Below the pieces are notes generated by a model that saw nothing but the letters and a program-made list of their open reading frames with translations, did not search any database and was not told where the DNA came from. A DNA stretch of 64,000 nucleotides. Source: Gymnothorax reevesii (taxonomy: Eukaryota; Chordata; Actinopteri; Anguilliformes; Muraenidae). Of this stretch, positions 10,161 to 19,862 are shown one piece after another; position 1 is the stretch's first letter; each line of letters starts with the position of its first letter. The stretch is from NCBI GenBank assembly GCA_029721435.1, contig CM056573.1, forward strand, positions 192,881,103 through 192,945,102, given 5' to 3'. A program made the translations under genes and the position numbers.

Positions 10161-11565
10161 GGGGGTATACTACGAAGCAAATTCAATATAGACAGGCTTT
10201 ATTTGAGTAAGCCGGTTCAACAAACCCAGACCTTGCAATCAGAGATAATTGGTATCACAATGGTGGTTACAATTTTTTGCGCTCTCAATTAAAGGGCATT
10301 CCGAGCCAATTTACCATATTTCCCTTCATAAAATGACCGACCGCGTGCTGAATGTTTCCTCAAGGAGGTTATCCCTGATCCAGGATCAAGACGACTGCGG
10401 GATGTCTCCCCCCGCGGCACCAGGGGGCGCCCCATCAGCTTAATGGGGGGCATTTGAAGTTTTACACTGATTTTACACTTGAAAGACTGCACGATTACTC
10501 GGATAGACACTTGGGAAATTGTAATTGAGATTTATGTTAGTATATGTATTCCGTTTGGTTGTAATAAGGTCAGAGAGGAATTCTGGCAGAAAATTGCTGA
10601 CCGTGTAAATGAGTAAGTCCTCTGATGAAGGACTAGTGGAAATCACTTTAGTCTCGGCCAGATGAAACAAAGTGAAATTTCATCATAGATTAAATATTAT
10701 CCAACTGATAAATACCAATAGTAAACTCTGTTTTACCAATTCCTTCATTTTTGATTTAAAGTATTTTTTCCATTGCTTTTCTTTTATACATGATTTTAAT
10801 AAAATCGTATTCCACCACTAACCCTAACCAGTTGCAACATTGCAAATTTACAGTAGTCCTGTGGCATAAAATACTATTTAATAGTTGAATACGCTTTAAT
10901 AGTTGCAGTACCAGCACTGTAAAGAGGACTTGGCAGCAAGTTAAAACAAAACATGAGAACATTTTTAAAAGTAGTGCGCCCTCTGCTGCTTTGCTTTCAT
11001 AATTATTTTAATTATTTTAATGATATGCTGTGTAAAATGTATAGCGCAGCGACAATATTTCTGCTCATATTTTTTGCATCACAGCCTGAATGTTGTAGGT
11101 TCCCGTGGCAAAAAAAAAAAAAAAAACCCGCAGTGTTATGCAGACTGTTCGTGCAACTGTAAGAGCCTCTCTTTGCTGCATTGCCAATATATGGCTACAG
11201 AAGATCGCATAAGTAACGAATTCGCTCAGCTGAGAATCTGTAGCTTTCATAGAGAAAATCGTCAGAAAAAGCGAACAGGTCAGGCCAGCCTCCCTCTGAA
11301 GAGAACCGCGTACGTTTCGGGCTCCAAAGTCCACAGGATTATTCAAGAAAGGTGATGCCAACTTCAAAGGAGGTGCATAGTGATAAGGCAGCACATGTAT
11401 AGCCGATTGAAGTCGAAACTCGGCACATAACCTGCTCCCGATCAGGTTAAGTTTGCCGCGTAAGTTACCATGGTAATCTAGCCATGTTAAACGAGAGGCA
11501 CCTTTGTGACATTGAAAAGCCTAGATTTAGGCTAACCCACTTATCTTGCTCAGTAGTATACCCCC
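10161..11565 (+). mobile_element. PIF/Harbinger element nested in the hAT element
   Basis: The ends GGGGGTATACTACGAAGC and, reverse-complemented, GGGGGTATACTACTGAGC form terminal inverted repeats. CAG occurs directly outside both (10158-10160 and 11566-11568). A 3-bp CWG duplication is characteristic of vertebrate Harbinger elements. Inside, at 10566-10612, is a partial Myb/SANT exon. No transposase was recognised, so the copy is non-autonomous or decayed. Confidence 0.85.
10566..10612 (+). pseudogene. Partial Myb/SANT-domain exon of the Harbinger element
   Basis: The plus strand reads KVREEFWQKIADRVN and then meets GTAAGT at 10613, a good splice donor. FWQKIADRVN is the tryptophan-containing helix of the Myb/SANT-like protein that Harbinger elements carry. 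Stop codons lie just upstream and the following exon is not visible, so this is a remnant. Confidence 0.55.
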
Positions 11566-12868
11566 CAGGTTGCCTTGTTTCTACTTGAGGTGAGTAGAGC
11601 TGGTGCTAACTCGGTTGGATGTGAATTGTAAATTGTCATCCCAAGCAAATTTGAGGGAAGCCTGTGTATTGTTTTTGTAAGGCTATCATGCATAGATCAT
11701 GCTGGTCAGAATGAATCAAACAGTAGCGAGATCGATATTTCCTCTTTGGAGCGAGTTAGCAAGCTTTGCTAACTCTCGGTTGGCAAGCTAGTGAGTTTGC
11801 TAAATCTGTCTGATCAAACCAGAGTTTGTGTTTGTGTAATAACATTTTTTCTCTGGAAAGTAGAGTTGAAATTCGTTGATGAATGTATAACCGCATGATA
11901 AGTTTAGCTAAAAGTGTTAACCCTCTTTTCATCATCGTAGCATATCTGCTACATGAAGTAAATGGGTTAACAGCCTGGACACCCTGCTGGTTTTATTTTT
12001 TATTGCCAAATAAACATTTGAGAATAACTTGAATGGTCCGTAACTTTAATTTTTCCATTCACATTATTACCCAATGAAGCAGATCTACATATTGGAAAGG
12101 TGGGCCAAAGGGTCCATTTTTATTTTTTTTACCTATTTTTCCAAATATCGGCCCATAATCAACATATTTTGCCAAGGGAAATGATTTTTACTCAATTGGA
12201 AATGGGTTTGGTTAACTGAGAGTAAATACTAATTTTGCAATGCCAAGCTAAGATATTTGCCAGATAACTTGTTGTAGCTAGATAGCACTAATGGTGTAAA
12301 TTTATCGTCTGGCAATGGTCATCATTGTTGCTACCGGGCATTTATCACAACGAGCTGAACATGGCCATTTACTCAGCTGAGTGAGCCATTCTTAAGCTGC
12401 TTTCACACCGGACTTGAAAAGAATTTTTTGCGCCACTGATTACTTTCAAAGTCAATGCAAAGACGCAAATAGTCAGAAGTTTCACTTTAAGAAAAGCATG
12501 TTCATGTTCCAAGCTTCAGAAGGGGAGGGGCGAGCGGCTTTGTTGTGTTTTGAGAACGTTCCAACTGTCAACAATAGTGATGCCATATTGCTGATACAGC
12601 CTTTAACATAAAAGTATCTATAAAAGCTCCATCCAGTAGGTTTCTATAGGTAAAGGTAAGCACTGTGGCAGTAATAAAACAATATTTAGAAAATTTACTT
12701 TTACTTTTGATACTTAAGTATTTTTAAAAACAAGTACTCCAGTACTTTTATTTAAGTAAAAATCTGACTGTAGAACTTTTACTTGTACTTGAGTGAAATT
12801 TAACAAGTGGTATCTGTACTTATACTTAAGTAATGAAGCTGTGTACTCCGTCCGCCTCTGGTTTTAGG

Positions 12869-13168
12869 TGGCATCTGTGGATAGCACGGCGGACTGTGTT
12901 TACAGACAGTGGTTTCTTTGACTATTCCCATGTGCCCATTTAGTCATGTCAATGACAGAATCATGCAGGTGAGTGATGCAGTGGCGTCTGAGGGCCCGAA
13001 GATCACGGGCATCCAGTAAAGGTCTTCGACCTTGTCCCTTAAGCACAGAGATTTTTCCAGTTTCTCTGAATCTTTTGATGATGTTATGCACTGTCGATGA
13101 TAAGATCTTCCAAGCTTTTGCAATTTGACGTTGAGAAACATTGTTTATACAGTATTCCACAATTTTTT
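12869..13168 (-). pseudogene. Tc1 transposase, N-terminal helix-turn-helix region
   Basis: The minus-strand frame shows the paired-type helix-turn-helix of Tc1 transposases: VSQRQIAKAWKILSSTVHNI, then IKRFRETGKI, then GRRPLLDARDLRALRRH. It is the other half of the transposase begun at 9410-9695. The frame is contiguous on its 5' side with sequence from the gypsy LTR at 13178-13602. Together they form a 158-codon open frame (12900-13376) starting inside the LTR, downstream of its TATA box. Confidence 0.85.
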
Positions 13169-13177
13169 TACACAATG

Positions 13178-13602
13178 TAATGGCGGATAGTATATGGCGG
13201 CCAAGCGCAACAGCAGAGAGAAAGAGAGTAGCACGAGCACAGTGCTCTGTACAGTACATAGAATAATATAGACCAAATGCAAGTACTCGTACTTCCAAAG
13301 GACGTATAAAAGTCCGAACCATGGAAGCAAAGCGAGATAGAAAAGAAACTCCAACAATAAGAACATAAGGAGTCATAAAAACCTGACGAAAGATATCTTC
13401 GGCTATAGTGCAAATCTAAACACAGACACTCTAGTGAGGGAGGTGTGCCGGACTTCCTGCTTATATAGATTCTGGGGAAGCACCGCCCCAGCTCAATCAA
13501 CCAGCTGGGCAAAGAATTTGATGGCCCAGGAATTTTATATCGTCTTGGGACGAGAGCGGCAAAGAAAGGTCCAAACAACATGCACAACTCACAAACCATA
13601 AC
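13178..13602 (-). mobile_element. LTR (3') of a chromodomain Ty3/gypsy element
   Basis: On the minus strand the segment begins TGTTATGGTTTGTGAG just after a purine-rich GAGGGG stretch that would serve as polypurine tract, and ends near CCATTACA. It includes a TATA box in GAATCTATATAAGCAGG (about 13470). It directly follows the chromodomain end of pol, as a 3' LTR should. The boundary with the Tc1 remnant is inferred to within a few bases. Confidence 0.72.
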
Positions 13603-13614
13603 AGGACCCCTCGT

Positions 13615-14353
13615 CTAAGGAACAGCCCCAGAAGTTCTCAGAGAGCCCTGCGCATGGAATTTAGAAATAATTATAGGATCCAGGACATCCAGAGAAGGGA
13701 CCCAGCACCACTCCTCAGGACCATAACCCTCCCAATCTACTAAAAACTGAGCTCCACGACCCATACGCCTCTCGGCTAAAATACGACACACAGTGTAAAC
13801 CCGCCCCACTTCAATCATCCACGGCGGCGGAGGGGGTTTTTCGACTGGAGCCAGGACGCAAGTGCTAACCGGTTTGAGCCTGGAGACATGAAAAGAGGGG
13901 TGGATCCGTTAGGATCTAGGGAGCTTCAACCGGATTGAGATCGAATTGATCCTTTGCACTATCTTAAAAGGACCAATAAAGCGGGGAGCCAATTTCCGTG
14001 ACTCCACTCTCAAGGGAAGGTGCCGCATGGAAAAGCTAGAGCCTTTAGCCTACCCGATAAGATGGGGCTGAACAGCACCTTTCATCTGCGGTGGTCTTTT
14101 GTTTTCATCCAGGGCACAACAAAGAGGAATGGACCCTGACCGAAACTGACCGACAACGAGCGGTATGGCTCCACGGGCGCTGAGGGACGGGCAAAAGCCA
14201 CAGCAGACTAGAGGGGGGAAGGTTGGAAGTCTTGTTCCTAGAGGAAATACAGCAGGCTGCTACAATCTCCCGGATGTCCTCCATCATGCTGGGCCACCAA
14301 AAACAGTGGGCCAAGAACTGCTTAATCCGATGAAACCCCGGGTGCCCCCACAT
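13615..14353 (-). pseudogene. Ty3/gypsy pol C-terminus: integrase zinc finger and chromodomain
   Basis: At 14353-14200 the minus strand encodes the integrase H2C2 region (GHPGFHRIKQFLAHCFWWPS and AACCISSRNK). At about 13990-13850 is the integrase C-terminal part ([20 protein letters not shown], then HPSFHVSRLKPV). At 13818-13615 is a chromodomain (YTVCRILAERRMGRGAQFLV, then DWEGYGPEEWCWVP). The integrase catalytic core between the first two is deleted, and stops interrupt the frame. The domain order identifies a chromovirus-type gypsy element; everything upstream of the zinc finger is missing. Confidence 0.9.
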
Positions 14354-14535
14354 TTTCTCTACGTTATTGGTTTATGTACAATTTACTAGTGCAACATCCA
14401 TCACGCTGTTACATACTTTTTCAACGTTATGCTTCCGTGTTTACTGCTCTCTTTCCTTAACCCTCGTCCACCCAAAGGGGGGGATTTTCCTGTCTCACAA
14501 GAATGTTAGCAGATACGATCTAATGCTTCTAGGTA

Positions 14536-14578
14536 ATTGTTTATTTATTTTTTATTATATATTATTATATATTATATA

Positions 14579-14630
<52 letters not shown>

Positions 14631-14650
14631 AATATTATATATTATTTTTT
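14536..14650. repeat. (TA)n-rich microsatellite
   Basis: An almost pure alternation of T and A with short ATTATATA interruptions. Confidence 0.95.
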
Positions 14651-14942
14651 ATTTATTATTATTTATTATCGTTGCGCTCATTTTCATGAAAAAACAATGA
14701 GGGTACCGCACCCCCCAGGGGTAGTATAGGCCATCAAAGTCGAAGGGTAAGGGGAGTGGTTGCCACCAGCATCAATTTTTGCCTCTTTTTGACACAAAAT
14801 ATGCTTACAAACTAGTTGCAAATAGTATGCTATTATTATGTTTCATGCTCAATGAACTTTGTAGACCACACTGATTGTCATCCTTGTCATCCATTGATTT
14901 ATTGATGTAGCTTGTCCTTGTATTAGTTAATCTCGGAATTAC

Positions 14943-15021
14943 AATTGAAGCACTGATTACTATAACCCCACAAGTCAAGTCAAGTGTGACTTATGGGGTT
15001 TTAGTAATAAGTGCTTCAATT
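14943..15021. repeat. Long imperfect inverted repeat (35-bp arms, 9-bp loop)
   Basis: The left arm 14943-14977 begins AATTGAAGCACTGATTACTA. The right arm 14987-15021, reverse-complemented, begins AATTGAAGCACTTATTACTA. The arms differ at only a few positions. The spacer is nine bases. It would form a strong hairpin as RNA or extruded DNA. It may be the core of a fold-back MITE, or a small RNA precursor. Confidence 0.85.
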
Positions 15022-15713
15022 ACCAGCAGTGACCAGTAACCTTGAAGTGATCCTCACCTAATAATATTAGAAGTACATGACTAACATACTTTTACTTGTG
15101 TGTTTGACTGGTTACTGTACTGTGTACTATTTTTATACCGTGCTATAGGCCTACTATTATACAAGTTCATAGAATTGTTCATAAAGTTGTTCTCATAATT
15201 CTTGGATAAACCTTTTATGCAAGTGTATTCTATCATAGGGAAAAACGTAAGTAAAGAAAATGTGAAAAATGTTCAGCAAACTATTTATTTTCCTTTTGTG
15301 TGTGTTTTTACCAAAATGAGTTATTTATGACATCATAGTAATGTCAATTTTATGTTACTCAGGAGTTTATAACATTTAATTATTTTTTTAATTTTAATTA
15401 CTTATTTAGAAGTCAGGACAATGCACATTAATGAACATGTACATGTAAATATGCCAGATTGTAGCCTAAGTGATAATTTCCATCTGGAGTCCTCAAGGCA
15501 GGTTAAAACAGAAAATGTTAAAACAGCATAAACATTACATTACAAATTTATGTTAAAACATAGAGCAATACAGTAACAGCAGCAGTTAAGCCGTTAAAGG
15601 TGGTTGCACGTTTGGTTAGCTCTGAGCCACACCTTCAGGAGGCTCTTGAAGGTGGTCAGGGTGGAACATTCCTTTATGGATGAGGTGTAATGTGGAAAAT
15701 TATTGATTTTTTT

Positions 15714-16152
15714 TGTTAAGCCAGTCTGGAGCTAGGTTTGGGCATGTCCTGGGCATGTCTGAGAGGGGAAAGTCCTAGAGAATAAAAAAAAAGTCTAAAA
15801 GGTGGGAGGGGGCTGGAAAAGAATATATAAGGAGAAAAAAAAGTATACAAGGAGAGAGAGTAAAGTAGTAGGAGAAATTGCAAGGAGAAGGATACATTTG
15901 GCCAGACCTGTCACTCTTTTCAAGACCTGTAAAGCTTTTTGTGGATTTTTGCCTGTGTTGGAGCATTTTCCTCACCCGGAACATCACCAAGCAACCCCAT
16001 CTCAAGGGACTGTAAATATTTTTTTTCTTGTATATTATCAATCTTGGTCAGTAGAATAAATTGTAGGTTAGTGTTGGTCTTTGCTGAATTAAATCTGTTT
16101 AAGTTTTAAAATTTTGCTGTCATAAATGTCATAACAAATTGGGTCCATAACA
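15714..16152 (+). mobile_element. Solo LTR of the Gmr1-type gypsy family
   Basis: The segment starts TGTTAAGCCAGTCTGGAG and ends GGTCCATAACA. It aligns along its whole length with the LTR at 36126-36565 that precedes a Gmr1-type element, sharing the GTATATAAGGA-type TATA region, the GGAGAAATTGCAAGGAGAAG block and the TGGAGCATTTTCCTCACCC block. No internal gypsy sequence flanks it, so it is a solo LTR left by recombination. Confidence 0.88.
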
Positions 16153-16159
16153 GAGGGTA

Positions 16160-17030
16160 GTGAGTTCCAAACTGCAGTCACTTTAGTAGACACGGCGTTC
16201 TGACTGAAGGAGGTTTTCCTATAGGGAACCACACAGTCTCTGTTAGTAATTGCTCTGGTGGTCCTCGTCTGTCTAAATGAAATAAACTCTTTAAGTGGGG
16301 GTTGCGCCAGGCCATGATGCACTATATATTTTAAGCATACAGAGGAAAATTTAAAAAAAATTAAGAAAAAAAAGAAAATGTTGCAGTGATGATAAGAAAA
16401 AGGTTTTTGGTCCAGAATTTTGAGTGCTATTTTGTACAGGAGCTCAACTGGTTTCAGGATAGTAGAACCTGTCACAGACCAGCTGGCGATGCAGTAGCTT
16501 AGATGTAAAAAAATCATGGAGTGCAAAAACATTAGAGCAGTTGCTTCTGACAAGGAACCTCTGAGTTGCTTAAAGTTACAAAGATGAAATAAAATTCTTT
16601 TTTGGAGAACATTTTAACATGATTTTTAAAAGAAAGTTTAAAGCCTATAATCACCCCTAAATATTTAAATTCATTAACAACTTCCAGCTCTACTTTGCCC
16701 AAAAAAAACACCTGAGCAAGAGAGCATGGTAGAGGCAGATTGCTTTGACAGAAATAAACAGTTTTCTTTGTATTCCAGATAAGACACGATCTGATAATCC
16801 ATGTTTGTATGTGTGTAAGAGCTGAAGAGAGCACACACCTCCTCAGGATTTTTCGCTTAAGTAAAGATGAGCACGTCATCAGCATAAAGCTGGACATCCA
16901 CATTAAATCAAAAATCAGGTAAATCATTAATATACAATGTAAATAAAATGGGGCCCAATATGGACCCTTGAGGGATCCCTACTGGGCAACCCAGAAAAGA
17001 GGAGCTTGCACCGTCCACCACAGTGCGTTG
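16160..17030 (-). pseudogene. LINE reverse transcriptase (palm to C-terminus)
   Basis: The minus strand shows GIPQGSILGPILFTLYINDL (RT block), then VVNEFKYLGVIIGFKLSFKN (the FKYLG block), then LHLSYCIASWSVTGSTILKP, and finally NRDCVVPYRKTSFSQ followed by WNSLPS. The catalytic YADD segment is degenerate. Frame changes near 16540 and 16930 break the ORF. The last residues of the downstream ORF come from the inserted LTR. Confidence 0.8.
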
Positions 17031-17035
17031 TTTCA

Positions 17036-18184
17036 GATTCAGATAAATTTATTGTCATTGTTACAGAATAACAACGAAATTACGTTTGGAGAGAGAGTGC
17101 TCCGGGCTGCCGCAACGTGCGTCGCGCTGCCAACTCCACTTTCTTCTTTGAAAATTAAAGGTTACAGAAAGGTTACAGAAAAGAACCATATTGATGACAT
17201 CAGACAAAATATACACATCAGGTTTATGACATGACAAGCAGGAAATGTGTTGGTATTTTTTCAGGGGAATGGGGGGGAGAGAGGTGGGGGAAGAAGGGAT
17301 TAAATGCAGGAGGGCAGCCTTGTCCGAGTCCAGAGTGCTTATCAGGCAGAGTGTTCTGTCCTTGTCCGAGGGATAAGAAATATGTTGACATTCCGTGTGA
17401 GACTGAGGCAGACAGAAGGGAGACGCAGCGCAGAGTGGGGGGGGGGTGCCAAATTCTATTCAGTTTCGGGTGGAACAAGCCATTTTGATTGATCCGCTAT
17501 TCATTTTGTAAATTTTTTACTTCACGCTTCAGGGCCACCAGTTCTGCCAGCTGTTCTCCCATCCTCTCGTCCAGTCTCTTCCCCAAATTCACAGTCAAAC
17601 GCGCAAACTCCCCACACTGACTCGAAACAGCGTCCATCTTCCTGTGCATTTCTGCAGATGATCCCAGTCTTTTTGAGCAACTCACCATTCTCCGATATTC
17701 CACTGAAGCGGTCTGTAATTATTTTGGCGCTGGGCAGTGCATGGGCCATTTTTCTCGCTCCCAGCTCACGTACTTTGCGGTAGATCAGAGCAACTCCCAT
17801 GCCAATTAGGAGAAATCCTGTCACCATAAATCCAAAAAGATAAACATCCTCCACGTCTTGAAGGGATAGTGCCGCCAGACAAAGAACTTGCCATTTCGAC
17901 CACGCATCCCGAACGTAGCCAGCAGCAAAAGTTCCATCCGGGCAGCACGGCTCACCAGGTGCTCCGCTTCTCGGTGAAAATATTTTGTCAATCACATTCA
18001 GGGACCAGCTAATTAATTCCATCTTCACTTGAAGAGCCTCAGAAGCAGACGGAAGGTCCAAAAAAAAGGAAAGAGGGGGAAACAGGACAAAACAAGACAA
18101 AGAAAAAAGAGACTCAGGCAGGAGCAGAGATAGAGTGCGACTGCTCTCCTCAGAAGCTGGAAGAAGAATGTCTCCATGTGACAA
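17036..18184 (-). mobile_element. Short retroelement carrying a transmembrane/coiled-coil ORF
   Basis: On the minus strand the segment has a 5' part, an ORF (17497-18022), a G/C-rich trailer, and a 3' end of the form CAATGACAATAAATTTATC followed by TGAATCTGAAAC. That kind of end is seen at the 3' termini of fish LINEs and of elements mobilised by them. It abuts the LINE at 15374-17035 on one side and the inverted Penelope end on the other. No RT or endonuclease is encoded, so if mobile it would be non-autonomous. The element boundaries are inferred. Confidence 0.5.
17497..18022 (-). pseudogene. ORF with one transmembrane helix and a coiled coil, frameshifted
   Basis: From ATG at 18022 the minus strand encodes MELISWSLNVIDKIFSPRSG, a cysteine pair in GAPGEPCCPDG, and at residues 61-81 a clear membrane helix (YLFGFMVTGFLLIGMGVALI) with a basic YRKVRELGARK cytoplasmic-side flank. 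After about residue 113 the frame shifts. The continuing frame (17703-17497) is a heptad-rich segment (MHRKMDAVSSQCGEFARLTV, then LDERMGEQLAELVALKREVK), i.e. a coiled coil. The undisrupted protein would be roughly 190 residues. I do not recognise the family. It could be a LINE accessory ORF1, a captured host membrane protein, or an ORF of a distinct element. An upstream extension to 18184 (54 codons) is open but has no visible domain. Confidence 0.5.
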
Positions 18185-18232
18185 GTATGAGTCAAACCAA
18201 TTAGCTTTCTTATTTTCAGACAGAAAAGGTCT

Positions 18233-18287
18233 TATCTACCTTGACATGTTTCGACGGGATACTCCGGTCTTCGTCAGAAGAGTCACT
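18233..18287 (-). ncRNA. Hammerhead-ribozyme-like fold, inverted left copy (degenerate)
   Basis: On the minus strand: CTGACGA core, stem II GACCGG / CCCGTC with loop AGTAT and one mismatched pair, GAAAC core, then ATGTC ending in the cleavage-type GTC. Stem I is weak (about four pairs, UCUU with AAGG). It is the inverted counterpart of the better-preserved fold at 19863-19913. Confidence 0.5.
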
Positions 18288-18619
18288 GATGTTACGAGTG
18301 ACGTGTCTTATCAGCTGATGTTGGCGAGGCATGGCCGCCCTGTCAGATTTGACAGGGCGGCCACACCTCCTGCCATCTGGCAGCTCCTCCAAGATGGCAC
18401 TCCAGGTGGGGAAAGCATGTATGCCCCCTAGTCCCTGTTCATAGTCATGTGGGCCCGCTTCCTGATTTCAATTGATTTCCATTTTCAATTCAATTCGGTT
18501 GTTCTGAGTGTGGATGATTTTGGCCTTTTCCCAGTCCATAATATGATTTTCCCTCTTGCAATGATCTATGATGGCTGATTTAAGGTTTACCCTCTCAGTT
18601 CATGACATATCAGGGCTGC

Positions 18620-19020
18620 TAAGGTTCGTTGCCATGTCCACCTATTTCAAATTCTGCAATATATTATTTAGGCAAAACGAAGGATTCCCCATGGGTGACC
18701 CACTGTCTGCCATCATGTGTGGTTTTTTCATGGAGGATCTAGAAACGAGGGCCATCGCATCGGCACCCGAAAGTAATCGTCCCACGCTCTGGAAAAGATA
18801 CGAGGACGACATCTTAGAAAAAATAAAATCAGGACAAACGCAAAAACGGACAGATCATTTAAACAGTATGGACCGCACTGGTAAAATACAATTCGCACAT
18901 GAAGAAGAGACAGATAAAACCATAGTGTTTCTGGACATAAATATACATCACACTAATGAACGAGACATTAAAATGAAAATATACATGAAGCCCACCCACA
19001 CGATACCTGCTTTGGTCATC
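18620..19020 (+). pseudogene. Penelope-like reverse transcriptase, C-terminal half
   Basis: The frame reads YFKFCNILFRQNEGFPMGDP followed by LSAIMCGFFMEDLETRAI, the RT region preceding the catalytic box, then LWKRYEDDILEKIKS. The usual YVDD box has become YEDD. It continues with FLDINIHH and KMKIYMKPTHT. The N-terminal RT blocks are missing because the inverted terminal copy begins there. A stop at 19021 breaks the frame before the region at 19049-19378. Confidence 0.9.
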
Positions 19021-19048
19021 TGAACATCCCATATATCACAAACTTTCC

Positions 19049-19826
19049 GTGGTAAGAAGCCTGTTTGATCGTGCATCCATCATTACAGAAGACACAGACG
19101 AGAAAAAGGAAGAGGAACATATAACTAACGCACTAAAAAATTACCAGTACCCACTATGGGCCATAAACACAGGCAAACTACAGGGACAGCAGAGGCAAAA
19201 TACCGGCACATCCAGAATGAAACGAAAAAATGAAACCAAAACCAAAGGAGTCGCTACGTTACCATATATAAGAGGCGTCACCGAGTGGATTCAACGGGCC
19301 ATGAGAAAATTCCACATCAACACCCCGGTAAAAACATACATTAAATTACGACATCTACTGGTACACCTGAAAGACTAAATTGACAACAGTAACAAATGTG
19401 AAGTCATATACGAAATCCCATGCCAGTCTTGCCATAAAACATACATTGGGGAAACAGGTAGATCTTTTCACACGTAAAAAAAGAACACCAAAAAGAATAC
19501 GAGAAAGAGACAACAGTAAGACAGACACGCTCAGTTAAAGAACAAGCACTACAGGTAAACCTTAAATCAGCAATCACAGACCACTGCAAGAGAGAAAATC
19601 ATATTATGGACTGGGACAAAGCCAAAGTCATCCGCACTCAGGACAACCGACATGAACGCTGGATCATGGAGGCAATTGAAATCAGGAAGCCGGCCCACAG
19701 GACTATGAACCAGGACGAGGGGGCATACATGCTTTCCCACACCTATAGCGCCATCTTGGAGGAGCGGCCGAATAGAAGGAGGCGGCGCCGCCCTGTCAAG
19801 TCTGGCAGGGCGGCCACGCCTAGCTA
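19049..19826 (+). pseudogene. Penelope-like RT thumb region and GIY-YIG endonuclease
   Basis: The frame at 19049-19378 contains SLFDRASIITEDTDEKKEEE and VATLPYIRGVTEWIQRAMRK, the connector typical of Penelope-like elements. After a stop (19376-19378) the frame resumes with CEVIYEIPCQSCHKTYIGET followed by GRSF, the GIY-YIG catalytic core. It ends with HERWIMEAIEIRKP and a basic RRRRRRPVK tail (19606-19827). One frame change lies near 19476. GIY-YIG endonuclease is used by these elements for target cleavage; this copy is inactive. Confidence 0.88.
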
Positions 19827-19862
19827 ACATCAGCTGATAAGACACATCACTCGTAACATCAG

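Larger units (their letters stand above)
9704..12860. mobile_element. hAT-type element with perfect 8-bp target duplication
   Basis: The left end is CAGAGATGGACAGTAATGGA (9704). The right end, reverse-complemented, begins CAGAGGCGGACGGAGTACAC (ending at 12860). Both match the abundant fish hAT family whose subterminal DNA is rich in ACTTAAGTA and TACTTGAGTA words. GTTTTAGG occurs immediately outside each end (9696-9703 and 12861-12868), a perfect 8-bp target-site duplication. I see no hAT transposase inside, so this is a non-autonomous or gutted copy. It contains the nested Harbinger element at 10161-11565. Confidence 0.92.
9045..13177 (-). mobile_element. Tc1/mariner element split by a nested hAT insertion
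   Basis: The left end TACAACCCCAATTCCGAAAT (9045) is the terminal repeat of a widespread fish Tc1-type family. Transposase sequence on the minus strand lies in two blocks, 9410-9703 (DDE region) and 12869-13168 (helix-turn-helix region). They are separated by the hAT element at 9704-12860 and join cleanly once that element and one copy of its 8-bp duplication are removed. A Harbinger-like fragment interrupts the left end at about 9108-9400. The right terminal repeat is missing; a gypsy LTR begins at about 13178. Confidence 0.85.
14360..15373. other. Non-coding AT-rich stretch with microsatellite and hairpin
   Basis: It contains the (TA)n tract at 14536-14650 and the long hairpin at 14943-15021. 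Otherwise no coding frame, terminal repeats or tandem structure was recognised. Confidence 0.5.
15374..17035 (-). mobile_element. LINE (L2/Rex-like) 3' half, interrupted by a solo LTR
   Basis: The minus-strand element runs from the RT GIPQGSILGPILFTLYINDL motif (about 16990) through the C-terminal WNSLPS motif (about 16170). After the solo LTR it resumes as PHYTSSIKECSTLTTFKSLL (about 15700) and a 3' untranslated region near 15400. The two coding parts fit together when the LTR at 15714-16152 is removed. I could not find a clean target duplication around the LTR. Confidence 0.82.

Noticed and set aside
10613..10640. A hammerhead core in CTGATGAAGGAC near the Harbinger Myb exon
   Set aside because: No GAAA core with a compatible stem II follows, so the match is just the short consensus.
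16089..16553. C-terminal residues of the LINE ORF as a distinct protein tail
   Set aside because: The last residues (after WNSLPSVMDP) are encoded by the inserted LTR.
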